Positions 28,701 through 37,245 of a DNA stretch of 64,000 nucleotides are shown piece by piece (position 1 is the first letter of the stretch; each line of letters opens with the position of its first letter). This DNA comes from Oscillospiraceae bacterium (GTDB taxonomy: Bacteria; Bacillota; Clostridia; Oscillospirales; Acutalibacteraceae), in NCBI GenBank assembly GCA_015065965.1, contig SVPH01000006.1, forward strand, positions 1 to 64,000, written 5' to 3'. The notes beneath the pieces are model-generated. The model was not told where the DNA came from and ran no database searches. It saw nothing but the letters and a program-made list of their open reading frames with translations. The position numbers and the translations under genes are program-made.

Positions 28701-29358
28701 TTATGACGGCGACAGTATATGTGAAAGCAGGCTGAGCGGAGCAGAATCCAACGGTGGCGCATATGCCAAACTAATTGCAGACAAAACAGGAAGTACATAT
28801 ACAAACCTTGCAGTCAGCGGTGCAAGACTTACAACAAGAACTGACGGCGGTCATTCAGTTGTAGATAATCTCGCAAATCTGCCGACAGACGGTGATTTAT
28901 ATTGCTTTGAGGGTGGAATCAACGATTATTGGAATCTTGATGTGCCTCTTGGAACATGGGATACGCATAATCTTGATGGAGTGCTGGACACAACAACAGT
29001 CTGCGGTGCGTTGGAAACTATCTTCCGTCATGCTCTCAACAATTTTGTCGGCAAGCCGATTTGTTTTGTTATAACCCACAAAATTCAAACAACCGCATTC
29101 TATGAAAATGATAAAGGCACAACCTTCGAGGCTTATCATGATGCAATGGTCGGAATCTGTAAAAAATATTCCATACCCTATTATGATGCTTTTTCGGAAA
29201 GTGGTCTGAATGGTTGGAATGATACTCAGAACAATGCGTATTTGACAGCAAACAGTAATGGAACGCCTGACGGCACTCACCCGAACGAAGAAGGCTATAA
29301 GCGTTATTATGTGCCTCAACTCATTTCACTGTTTGAGCGCATTATGCCGAGGGAATAA
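25711..29358 (+). CDS. Tailspike/baseplate protein: BppU-like N-terminus, pectate-lyase-like beta-helix, beta module, SGNH hydrolase C-terminus
   Basis: INVKDYGAVGDGVTDDTAAIKAAVKAVPENGTLYFPVGVYRV (beta-helix start); IVYDGDSICESRLSG...GGINDYW...DGTHPNEEGYKRY (SGNH blocks). Confidence 0.82.
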   Translation: MRTFRIDFTQDRPCLDGCFMGRIGEHNATEVVITPPEVLAENEAVTNYVIAFSTGGMVIHSESLEKAETVSVPLWQQLTKHPVIGIQLEAYDDAGEFIGKSEYISGLRFLPSADGNCVPSDTDNPDFISLYLKTKHFHENKETLDKFSEDESGNLLYDKKPIEGGGSGAGLTDEQAAEIAANTEARHTHDNKDLLDKLKKAQYAGTQRYVFDEGNGKFYALATPSDIPPALSTDWVSNILANPDVQGSVSESAHVSTAGLRLISEKIAKVNEAISAQTHWRFELVEALPETGAENVIYLVPNSSEGSNVYDEYIFVNEAFEIIGSTAIDLTDYAKTEDIPTKTSQLTNDSGFITSDYINVKDYGAVGDGVTDDTAAIKAAVKAVPENGTLYFPVGVYRVDNIMLKSNMNVKGDGKGSVIKLNDNAPLTNVEEFDDYWNNCFTIYQISNVTIEDISLDGNKENNSATGAATDYRLNGVIIQESTDIILNRIYAYNNGYHGCIMSDDVYRVEISDSEFYNNGFRPFHGHGTIVDCKFVNNRCVNNGLGVNGDTTTGFDGIFFFDDCQRLLIDGNYVETNTNAGVDLGGSVLGSGSDTGEYKGSSNIIVSNNIIKKTDTSTKTPAGIQLIPALLDKVTIEGNTIMDCRFGIRGQESSYSPLGSYINICNNVFRTTYGIHCPVALKYANISNNQFVTCPEGGIILAGATDTQIIGNMFETIGAWTSTMDKDGIVLNNCKRTVISSNRFYNKSSGHWAQYGIKEKGATDVTLVSSNIFQDMAIAPYLFVGAGSKAVNNMINGVMESEVETALAEAKANGEFDGVGIASVKQTTTSSADNGVNVITVTLTDGTTSAFEVRNGSKGSTGASGGSTSAIEILSKSGGYWNIQGKWDDIDTIASKYTDAIPVTEGQKYTYTGYGMHQGASILWYSSYTSDEVFTLLSYEQYNDGGSTGNAQTAVVTVPTGAKYARFCSYSYGTPVLSVSAYEEQSATSVLAGKKIVYDGDSICESRLSGAESNGGAYAKLIADKTGSTYTNLAVSGARLTTRTDGGHSVVDNLANLPTDGDLYCFEGGINDYWNLDVPLGTWDTHNLDGVLDTTTVCGALETIFRHALNNFVGKPICFVITHKIQTTAFYENDKGTTFEAYHDAMVGICKKYSIPYYDAFSESGLNGWNDTQNNAYLTANSNGTPDGTHPNEEGYKRYYVPQLISLFERIMPRE

Positions 29359-29371
29359 GTGAGGTGAGGAA

Positions 29372-29653
29372 GTGAGCGCAGAAATAAAAGTTGCAATTAT
29401 TTCAGGCGTTGTGAGTATCGTTACAAGCCTAATTACTCTCGTAGGTGTTGTGATTAGCAACAACAAATCAAAAGCGGATGTTCAAAAAAAACTTGAAATA
29501 GGGCAAGCGGTTACAGATACAAAAATTGAAGAGTTGACCCGTGAAGTCAGAGAACATAACGGGTTCGCTCGCAGGATGCCTGTGGTGGAAGAGCAAATCA
29601 AAGTTGCCAATCACAGGATTGAAGATCTTGAAGGATTTCACAAACCAAATTGA
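29372..29653 (+). CDS. Small membrane protein of the lysis module (XhlA/DUF7365-like)
   Basis: One N-terminal TM, then coiled coil: EIKVAIISGVVSIVTSLITLVGVVISN...EHNGFARRMPVVEEQIKVANHRIEDLE. Confidence 0.65.
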   Translation: MSAEIKVAIISGVVSIVTSLITLVGVVISNNKSKADVQKKLEIGQAVTDTKIEELTREVREHNGFARRMPVVEEQIKVANHRIEDLEGFHKPN

Positions 29654-29657
29654 AAGG

Positions 29658-30578
29658 ATGATACAAGTGAAAATCAATAAAGAAAAAGTAAAGGATATCG
29701 CCATCAGAGCGTTAAAGACCTTCATTCAGGCTTTTCTCTCTGCAATATCGGTTGATGCGCTGTTTGGCGTAACCGATTTTGACAATCTCAAAAAGGTGCT
29801 TATCAGCATTTTGATTGCTGCCACTGCCGCAGGAATTTCGGCAGTGTGGAACATGGCGCAGGACATGCTCCGTACATACTTTGCGGGTAAGGGCGCAGGC
29901 ACAATGAGTTTTGATGCGTTCATCAAGAAGTATCTCGGTAAGGCTACAGATTATGACGGCAGTTGCGAAGCACAGTGCGTGGATCTTATCAAAATGTATT
30001 TCAAATATGTACTCGGTATCATACCAAAGGCGATCGGCAATGCTCATGCGTATTTTGATAACTTCGCTCTGCATGCTTTCCTCAATAAGAATTTTGTGAG
30101 GATAAAGAATTCGCCAAAGTTTGTGCCGATGAAAGGTGATGTCTGCGTATGGTCAAAGAAGATGAATAAATACGGTCATGTGGCCATTGCAACGGGCGAG
30201 GGGAACACAAGTTACTTTGATAGCGTTGATATGAACTGGGGCAGTAAAGAAGCACGGTACATCACGCACAATTATGATTATTTCCTTGGTGTTCTTCGCC
30301 CGATAGACCGAACGAATATTGACGGCTTGAAACTTTGCAGAGTTAAAAAAGCGGTGAATGTGCGCAGAGGACCTGGCACAAACTTTAAGCGTGTGTATTT
30401 CCATGAGTTTACCGCATATCAGCAGGAGCAGGTGCTTGCCAACAACGGCAAGGCTGCGAATAATGATTTCCCCAAGGGAATGCTTGTTGAGGTCTACGAA
30501 ACAAAAGGCTCATGGTACAAAATCAGCGAAACAGAGGAAATGTGGGTACATAAGAATTATGTTAATCAACTTGGTTAA
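29658..30578 (+). CDS. Fused r1t-type holin-like domain + CHAP-type endolysin + SH3-like domain
   Basis: N-term DIAIRALKTFIQAFLSAISVDALFGVTDFDNLKKVLISILIAATAAGISAVWNMAQDML; then DGSCEAQCVDLIKMYFKYVLGI...GDVCVWSKKMNKYGHVAIATGEG; C-term VNVRRGPGTNFKRV...WYKISETEEMWVHKNYV. Confidence 0.82.
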   Translation: MIQVKINKEKVKDIAIRALKTFIQAFLSAISVDALFGVTDFDNLKKVLISILIAATAAGISAVWNMAQDMLRTYFAGKGAGTMSFDAFIKKYLGKATDYDGSCEAQCVDLIKMYFKYVLGIIPKAIGNAHAYFDNFALHAFLNKNFVRIKNSPKFVPMKGDVCVWSKKMNKYGHVAIATGEGNTSYFDSVDMNWGSKEARYITHNYDYFLGVLRPIDRTNIDGLKLCRVKKAVNVRRGPGTNFKRVYFHEFTAYQQEQVLANNGKAANNDFPKGMLVEVYETKGSWYKISETEEMWVHKNYVNQLG

Positions 30579-30643
30579 AACTGCGGTTTTTAACTAAGTT
30601 AATACTTTAAAATACTCTAAACTTCTTTAAAGTAGGTGATAGT

Positions 30644-30814
30644 ATGATACACTTCATCATTTCTGTTCTCGGAATATATATCGGTATGTTCCTTGAAAAT
30701 CCCGTTGAATTCTTAATTGATGTCATCGGCGCAACGTTCTCGCCTGCTACGGCAGAAGCGGTTGGTTATAACATATGTAATGCTATGGAATTGTTCCTTT
30801 CGGGGTTTACTTAA
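30644..30814 (+). CDS. Small hydrophobic peptide (56 aa), possible lysis accessory
   Basis: MIHFIISVLGIYIGMFLENPVEFLIDVIGATFSPATAEAVGYNICNAMELFLSGFT, RBS agtaggtg. Confidence 0.45.
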   Translation: MIHFIISVLGIYIGMFLENPVEFLIDVIGATFSPATAEAVGYNICNAMELFLSGFT

Positions 30815-30898
30815 CTGCGCTGTAAAATAAATCACTCCTTTGCAACATATAGTATTTGACATAAATAACACCTTTCAAATTAATAAAAATTATAAATT

Positions 30899-30947
30899 TA
30901 CCGCCGAGGGTTCTCTGATTGTCAGATTACTCTCGGCGGTTTTACCT
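30899..30947 (+). terminator. Strong intrinsic terminator at end of phage late operon
   Basis: ccgccgag...ctcggcgg followed by ttttaccttttttt. Confidence 0.75.
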
Positions 30948-31032
30948 TTTTTTGGTAAAAACTTAAAAAACGACCGATTTTATTGCTGGATAACTATATA
31001 TTGTGTATGTATGATTAAAGGAAGTGTAAAAT

Positions 31033-31824
31033 ATGTCTAAAGAACAAAAAATCTGTAAAAAATTACAATTTTTTTTGAAAAAAGTCTTGTCAAAGAAAAC
31101 AAAACGAGATATAATACACCTAACTTTTTACATAGAAAATGGAAAAGTTAAAAAGTACAGGGTAAAAATCAGCAATTCTCCCAACCCCAAACAGGAAATA
31201 CCTTCCTCCGTAGTCAATGACTTCGGCCATGTTTTTCCGTGGGAGAAAAAAGAAGAAAAGGGAGTACATATGACAAACGTTTTAGATGCCGCAAAATTTA
31301 TTATTCAGTTATACTATAAGACTGGAGAAAAATACCATTGCAACAGAACGAAAGTTGAAAAACTTTTAGCAATAGCCAATCTTGTTGCGTTTAAAAATAA
31401 CGACAGACTTTTTGACGATGAGATTTGGGTGAACCGATGCGGTGTTGGAATTCCGATTTTGTCACATTTTTTGTTTAGCGACATAATCGAAGGTAAAGAG
31501 AACGACAGTTCAAAAATTATTGATAGTTCTGAAATAGACAACAATAATCAATTCCCTATTATTTACAATTTATACTCTTCTATAGGACCAAAAGAACAAG
31601 AATTATTAAAAAGTGTGTTTCTTGAGTTTGGCGCATACGATCCATTAATTCTTGGACAAGCATTTGATGAGTTTAAAAATGAAATAAATGTTGATAATCT
31701 GTTAAGCCAAGAGCATCCACTGTTGGATAAAGAAAGAGCATATGCTTTTTTTAATAGCATTTCAATGAGACAACAAATAAAAAATAATATTATCGTTAAA
31801 TACATAGTTAACTATGATTATTAA
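31033..31824 (+). CDS. Panacea (SocA-like/DUF4065)-domain protein, candidate antitoxin
   Basis: VLDAAKFIIQLYYKTGEKYHCNRTKVEKLLAIANLVAFKNNDRLFDDEIWVNRCGVGIPILSHFL; C-term LLKSVFLEFGAYDPLILGQ. Alternative start ATG 31270 with ggag just upstream. Confidence 0.65.
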   Translation: MSKEQKICKKLQFFLKKVLSKKTKRDIIHLTFYIENGKVKKYRVKISNSPNPKQEIPSSVVNDFGHVFPWEKKEEKGVHMTNVLDAAKFIIQLYYKTGEKYHCNRTKVEKLLAIANLVAFKNNDRLFDDEIWVNRCGVGIPILSHFLFSDIIEGKENDSSKIIDSSEIDNNNQFPIIYNLYSSIGPKEQELLKSVFLEFGAYDPLILGQAFDEFKNEINVDNLLSQEHPLLDKERAYAFFNSISMRQQIKNNIIVKYIVNYDY

Positions 31825-31894
31825 GGTGTGATGAATCATCGCTATTGGAAATGATTTTGCCAAATCAATAAGTGCGTTTTGCTCGCTAATTTTA

Positions 31895-32929
31895 ATGAAA
31901 AATGATATTTCTGATTTAGTTATAACTCAGGAAGAAATAAACTATATTTCAAGCATCAAGGATTATTATTGTAATAAAAAAATTGATAGTTTTTTCAAAA
32001 CTAATATAGAGAGGTTTAACACCTTAGTTAATAAATGTTGTGATAAATTATCCAAAGAAAAAGCAGCAAAAGGACTTACTCCATATTCTTTCTATAGTGA
32101 AGTTGTTTTTAATGCTTATAAGAACAAATTTAAAGCGGAGTGTAAATCTAAATATGGTTGTGATTTACCATATTATTTGGAGACCGTTTTTGGATGGATA
32201 TCTTTAAAATGTGAAAACTTTCAAAGTATGTCTGCATATTTGCTTAGTTATACGCAAATTTCAAGAGAGATTAATTTGGCAGACATTAATAAACAAATGA
32301 AAGACTTTGGTGATAATGTCAAGAAAAAAGAAGAAGAATTAGATAAAAAAATTAAAGAAACAGACGAAAAATTATCTGAGTCAGAAAAGCAAATGACTGA
32401 GAGGAGCGTAACAATTCTCGGCATTTTTGCAGCAATAGTTTTGACTTTTAATTCAGGGTTAACTTTTTCATCTACGGTCCTTCAAAATTTGATCAATTCC
32501 AACATTTACCGCGCAATAATAATTACAATTGTTCTTGGTCTGATTATTGCTAATGTTTTGTTAGGTTTATTTTACTATCTTGATCATGTGATTGAGAAAA
32601 GTGAAAAAAAGAGAAGAAAAATTAAGTCGATTATTCCAATGATAATTCTGAATATTATTTTGGCTGTTATGTTGGCATTTACAGTTCATGCGTGGGACAT
32701 TAGTTTTGTGGAAAACCGAGGCTATGTAAAAAATGACGAACCTCAAACAACTCAGGTGGAAGAAACAACAGTAGCTGAATCTACAGAAAAATTAGAGAAT
32801 ACTGGTGTTTTGGAAGAAGCAACGATATATGCTGAAATAACAGTTATATCAGTAGAACGTGAGGAAAAGGTTGAAACAACAACAGTTGCCGAAGAATCAA
32901 CGACCTGTTTTATTGATGTTACCCCATAA
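31895..32929 (+). CDS. Coiled-coil, two-TM membrane protein with Thr/Glu-rich tail, candidate toxin/effector
   Basis: ADINKQMKDFGDNVKKKEEELDKKIKETDEKLSESEKQMTERSVTILGIFAAIVLTFNSGLTF... then a hydrophobic region RAIIITIVLGLIIANVLLGLFYYL and IIPMIILNIILAVMLAFTVHA. Confidence 0.7.
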   Translation: MKNDISDLVITQEEINYISSIKDYYCNKKIDSFFKTNIERFNTLVNKCCDKLSKEKAAKGLTPYSFYSEVVFNAYKNKFKAECKSKYGCDLPYYLETVFGWISLKCENFQSMSAYLLSYTQISREINLADINKQMKDFGDNVKKKEEELDKKIKETDEKLSESEKQMTERSVTILGIFAAIVLTFNSGLTFSSTVLQNLINSNIYRAIIITIVLGLIIANVLLGLFYYLDHVIEKSEKKRRKIKSIIPMIILNIILAVMLAFTVHAWDISFVENRGYVKNDEPQTTQVEETTVAESTEKLENTGVLEEATIYAEITVISVEREEKVETTTVAEESTTCFIDVTP

Positions 32930-33032
32930 ATTTATAAGCAGTTGAAGAAACAATCTTCAACTGCTTTTGTTTTGATAGGGTAATAGTAGTCATAATTATA
33001 TCTTTTTACAATTAGCACCGATAAGGAGTTTT

Positions 33033-33054
33033 TGACTTGCATCTGACTTGCATA
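33033..33054. repeat. Tandem 11-bp direct repeat near prophage end
   Basis: TGACTTGCATC TGACTTGCATA. Confidence 0.6.
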
Positions 33055-33112
33055 ATAGATTTTTTTACGCAAAAATGGCACAAATAGCAAAAATACAGCG
33101 CGAGAAAAACAA

Positions 33113-33156
33113 AAAGAAAAAACCTCGAAACCCTATATTTATCAAGGATTTCAAGG
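33113..33156 (-). terminator. Intrinsic terminator downstream of tRNA-fMet
   Basis: - strand CCTTGAAATCC-loop-GGGTTTCGAGG followed by TTTTTTC. Confidence 0.6.
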
Positions 33157-33166
33157 CTTTTTCTAT

Positions 33167-33242
<76 letters not shown>

Positions 33243-33411
33243 ATATCTAATTGTTAAGTGCTTTATAATTATACACACTTTTTCAGAAATGTCAAGGACT
33301 TTTCATAAAAAAGATAAAATATTTTTTGTTCACTTGCGTTTGTTTATATTGTATGCTTCTTAAAGGTAAATATGCACAGTTTTTCAGACAAAGGTTATGC
33401 TTTTCTGCCGA

Positions 33412-33441
33412 TTGACATAAAAACTTCTGCTGTGGTATTAT
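33412..33441 (+). promoter_or_regulatory. Sigma-70-like promoter for the GPH transporter gene
   Basis: TTGACA - 18 nt - TATTAT. Confidence 0.6.
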
Positions 33442-33480
33442 TATTTTATATATAGTCTACTTTTACTGTCTGAAAGAGAG

Positions 33481-34995
33481 ATGATAAAAATGTCCGCTGC
33501 TGTCAAGGAGAGGGAAGTACCTGTTGAACAAAACGAAAAACGATATGTCCGTCCGCGTGAGATTGCGGCTTATGCGCTGACTTCTTACGGAATTAACAAC
33601 CTTACTTCATTTATAGGCTCAACAAAGCAATATTTCATGATGAGTTTTATGGGTCTTACAGGTAAGCAATACGGTCTGCTCGGAACAATTTCAACCGTGT
33701 GGGATGCTCTTGATGATCCTATTTCCGGTGTTGTAATTGACCGATTCAGAACGAGATGGGGCAGACTTCGTCCGTTTCTTGTTTTGTCAATGCCGTTCTG
33801 GGCTATTACTTCAATACTGTTTTACGTTGTTCCCAATAACTTCACCTCGATGCAGACTTTTGTTTATGCTCTTGTTGCAACGATACTTTACGGAATAGGT
33901 TTTTCTTATCTGAGCGGTTGGGAACTTTTGCTTTATAACATGACACCTAACACGGGTGAAAGAGGCACGCTTATTGCAACGCAGAAATTCGTTAACCTTT
34001 TCACTTGGCTGCCTTCGCTTGTGCCTGTGTTTGTCGACTTTGTTCCGGGAGTAACAAAAAACGCAATTACTCAACCCGAAGTATACAGAGGATTTTCTGT
34101 GTTTTTTGTTCTGATTGCAGCAGGTGCTGCTGTTTACGGCTTTTTTGTGATGAAAGAGCGTGTTACCATAGCATCTAAAGATGAAATCAAACAGACCAGC
34201 CTTTGGCGCTCGGTCAAGTCAATCATAAAGTGCCGTCCTCTTTGGGCGCTGCTTGTTTCAAGTTTCTTTGGCGGAATCAAAGGCGTTGGCGGTGCATCGG
34301 AGGATTTCTTCTGGCTTAACTGCACGGGAAGACTTTCAAACCGTCTGCTATGCAGCCTGTTTACAGGTATTCCCAACTATGTAATAACTCCTGTTGCGCC
34401 TTCAATTATCCGCAAATTCGGGCTCAGAACAACTGCGATTTCGGCGGGTATTTTCAGCGGTGTGGCGTACACATTGCTTTACTTTATCGGCTACAAACCT
34501 ACAGGTAACTATTGGCTCGATTTTGTTATTGTTACGGTAGGTCTTACGGTGTGCGGTCTTCCCAATCACATTATGGGCGTATGCGATCCGCTTCTTAAAG
34601 GCGATATGTATGACTATCTTGAATGGCAGAACGGTATACGCAACGAGGGTATTGTCAATGCGGTTTCAAGTTATGTAAATAAACTTTCGTCGAGCGTTCA
34701 TGCTTTGCTTTCAGGTGTTGTTTTTGATTGGATCAAGTTTACACCGCAGAAGGATATTTTCGGCAACATTGTACCTCATACTAATCCCAAGGTACTCAAA
34801 GGAATATGGGGAATTTTCTGCCTTGCACCTGCGGTTGCAAGATACGGTTACGGACTTGCTTTGTTCCTTTTCAATGTTCACGGAAAAACCAAAGAAAGAA
34901 TGCTTATAGAACTTACGGAGCACAGAAATGCAAGAACAGAAGCCAAAAAGCAGGCTCTTGCAGAACTTGAGAATACGGAGAAAACAGATGGTTAA
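33481..34995 (+). CDS. GPH-family/MFS sugar:cation symporter
   Basis: Multi-TM; WDALDDPISGVVIDRFRTRWGRLRPFLVLSMPF signature. Confidence 0.85.
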   Translation: MIKMSAAVKEREVPVEQNEKRYVRPREIAAYALTSYGINNLTSFIGSTKQYFMMSFMGLTGKQYGLLGTISTVWDALDDPISGVVIDRFRTRWGRLRPFLVLSMPFWAITSILFYVVPNNFTSMQTFVYALVATILYGIGFSYLSGWELLLYNMTPNTGERGTLIATQKFVNLFTWLPSLVPVFVDFVPGVTKNAITQPEVYRGFSVFFVLIAAGAAVYGFFVMKERVTIASKDEIKQTSLWRSVKSIIKCRPLWALLVSSFFGGIKGVGGASEDFFWLNCTGRLSNRLLCSLFTGIPNYVITPVAPSIIRKFGLRTTAISAGIFSGVAYTLLYFIGYKPTGNYWLDFVIVTVGLTVCGLPNHIMGVCDPLLKGDMYDYLEWQNGIRNEGIVNAVSSYVNKLSSSVHALLSGVVFDWIKFTPQKDIFGNIVPHTNPKVLKGIWGIFCLAPAVARYGYGLALFLFNVHGKTKERMLIELTEHRNARTEAKKQALAELENTEKTDG

Positions 34996-37201
34996 TTTTA
35001 AGAAATTTAAAATATTTGCGGAAACAGAACAAGCGTTAAAAGCGGCGGAACTGTTTTCGCTTGAAATAAAAGACAGAACGGGCACGGAGCCGTCTTTGTG
35101 CAGTAAAGATGAAGCGAATTTTTTGTTTGTTGCCGATGATGAAATAAGCCGCGACGGATATAAAATTGACTGTTCAAAGGATTCGGTTTGTATCAGCGCA
35201 AGCGGTATAAGAGGTTTCATTTTCGGATTCGGAATGTTTTTGAGAAAGATTGTTCCCGTGTGCGGTGTGCCTGTACTTGTTGAGGATATTTCGGGCAGTT
35301 ATAACCCCGACAAGGTTATCAGAGGGCATCAGATCGGATACAGAACAACGCCAAACACCTATGATGCATGGTCTTATGACGACTATCGCAGATATTACCT
35401 TGATATGATGTTTTTCGGAACGAATACCGTTGAACACATTCCGTATGAAAGAGGTGTTTCAAAGCGAAACAGGCTTATGAAATATGATGAGGAAGAATTC
35501 CTTGTCAGAGCATCGTCAATGGCAGATGAATTTGACCTTGATGTTTCACTTTGGCATCCGAACAATGACGGCGAAACAGTTGAGTTCGCTGCTGAGAGAA
35601 GAGGCAGACTCTATGAAACTGTTCCGAGGCTCGATGTTGTATTTCCTCCCGGAGGAGATCCCGGTGAGTTTTCGGCGGATGAATTCGTTCTCAGATGTAA
35701 AGAAATTTCAAAGGCACTCAAAAAGGTGCATCCCAATGCTCAGATGTGGCCTTCTGCTCAGCAGCCGCATTCGCAGCCTGCATGGGGAGAAGATTTTATT
35801 GCGGAAATGGAAAAACAGCCTGATGAAATTGACGGGGTAATAACAGGTCCCAACCATGCTTTTGACCTTGAAACTCTCCGCCGCAGGCTGCCGTCAAAAT
35901 ATCCTATAAGGCTTTATCCCGATATAACTCATAATGTGCGCTGCGAATACCCCGTCCATTTTGACAGGGATGACTGGCACTTTGCTCTTACAACGGGTCT
36001 GAGCCGCGAATGCACAAATCCCAGACCGCGCGAATACCGCCTTATCCACCGTTTGACGCGCCGCTATGTTGTCGGCTCGGTCAGTTATTCCGAAGGAATT
36101 ACCGATGATGTCAACAAGATGGTTTGGGCAGATATGGATTTCTTCCCCGATTGCGATTTAAGAACGACACTGCTTGACTACGCGCGCCTGTTCTTTTACG
36201 GAGCAGACCCTGATGAAATAGCGGATGGCATACTTGCACTTGAACTCAACTGGCAATGCGACCCTGCAGAAAATCCGACTATTGACAGAACTTTTGAAAC
36301 ATTTGAACTTCTTAATTCAAAATATACTTTCCTTGCTGATAACTGGCGATTCCTGCAACTGCTTATGCGAGCCAAGTGTGACTGGGTGCTTAGGCACAGA
36401 AGGCTTTTTGAACTTAATCTCATAAGGCTTGCCGAAAAGGAGATAAAAAGCGGAAATCTTGTCACGGCAAAAGAAATCCTTGATGCCGATTATGATGAGC
36501 AATATAAAAAAGAAAGAGCGGATATTACCGCTCTTGCACAGAAGTTGTTTGCTCTTATCGGCCTTCAGAGTGATATTGAAAATTACTGCGCCGATAATTG
36601 GGAGAGGGGAGCAATCCTTGAAACCATCGACCTGCCCGTAACGGACAGAAAATGGCTTCTCGGCAGGCTTGATACCGCTTATAATTCAACTGACCCTGTT
36701 TCATACATAAAAAAAATCATAAACCGCAATAAGGTCAGAAGCGATGAATATTATTTCTCTGTTGCTCTGAACGGTCTTGAGGAATGCGGAGTTTTGCAGA
36801 ACGGCGAAATCTATATGAATTTCCAAGGTGACAGACCCAATGTTAATACCGGAGAAATGCCTGTTGCCATGTTCAAGGTTTATGATAATCTGACCTTTAA
36901 ATGCAAGGTTGGCGGTCTTGATTATAACGGAGATTACAAACTGAAAATTACATATATGAGCAAGAAGAGTGATTCTTCCGCTCACCATAAAATTACTGCA
37001 AACGGATATATCATCTATGAGGGTGCGCAGTTCGGCGGTGAGAAGGATGAAGAGTTTGATGCCGCAATGCTTGCTCCCGGTTTTGAAACGGCATCTTATG
37101 TAATCCCCAAATCAGTTATTCAAAACGGTTGTATTGACCTTGAATTCAGCGAACCCGATATGGGCGTCATGTTCAGCGAATTTCGGATTACACATGAATA
37201 A
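34988..37201 (+). CDS. Putative glycoside hydrolase (GH20/GH67-like layout)
   Basis: N-terminal alpha/beta GH-N-like region, TIM-barrel-like centre; coupled to the sugar transporter (ATG overlaps upstream stop region). Confidence 0.6.
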   Translation: MVNFKKFKIFAETEQALKAAELFSLEIKDRTGTEPSLCSKDEANFLFVADDEISRDGYKIDCSKDSVCISASGIRGFIFGFGMFLRKIVPVCGVPVLVEDISGSYNPDKVIRGHQIGYRTTPNTYDAWSYDDYRRYYLDMMFFGTNTVEHIPYERGVSKRNRLMKYDEEEFLVRASSMADEFDLDVSLWHPNNDGETVEFAAERRGRLYETVPRLDVVFPPGGDPGEFSADEFVLRCKEISKALKKVHPNAQMWPSAQQPHSQPAWGEDFIAEMEKQPDEIDGVITGPNHAFDLETLRRRLPSKYPIRLYPDITHNVRCEYPVHFDRDDWHFALTTGLSRECTNPRPREYRLIHRLTRRYVVGSVSYSEGITDDVNKMVWADMDFFPDCDLRTTLLDYARLFFYGADPDEIADGILALELNWQCDPAENPTIDRTFETFELLNSKYTFLADNWRFLQLLMRAKCDWVLRHRRLFELNLIRLAEKEIKSGNLVTAKEILDADYDEQYKKERADITALAQKLFALIGLQSDIENYCADNWERGAILETIDLPVTDRKWLLGRLDTAYNSTDPVSYIKKIINRNKVRSDEYYFSVALNGLEECGVLQNGEIYMNFQGDRPNVNTGEMPVAMFKVYDNLTFKCKVGGLDYNGDYKLKITYMSKKSDSSAHHKITANGYIIYEGAQFGGEKDEEFDAAMLAPGFETASYVIPKSVIQNGCIDLEFSEPDMGVMFSEFRITHE

Positions 37202-37202
37202 A

Positions 37203-37245
37203 AAAACACAGACAGCACGGTCATGCGCTGTCTGTGTTTTTGCTT
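37203..37245. terminator. Bidirectional intrinsic terminator
   Basis: aaaaaaacacagacagc-acggtcatgc-gctgtctgtgttttt between convergent genes. Confidence 0.8.

Noticed and set aside
30840-31040. 66-aa + strand ORF
   Set aside because: Runs through a strong terminator hairpin, no RBS.
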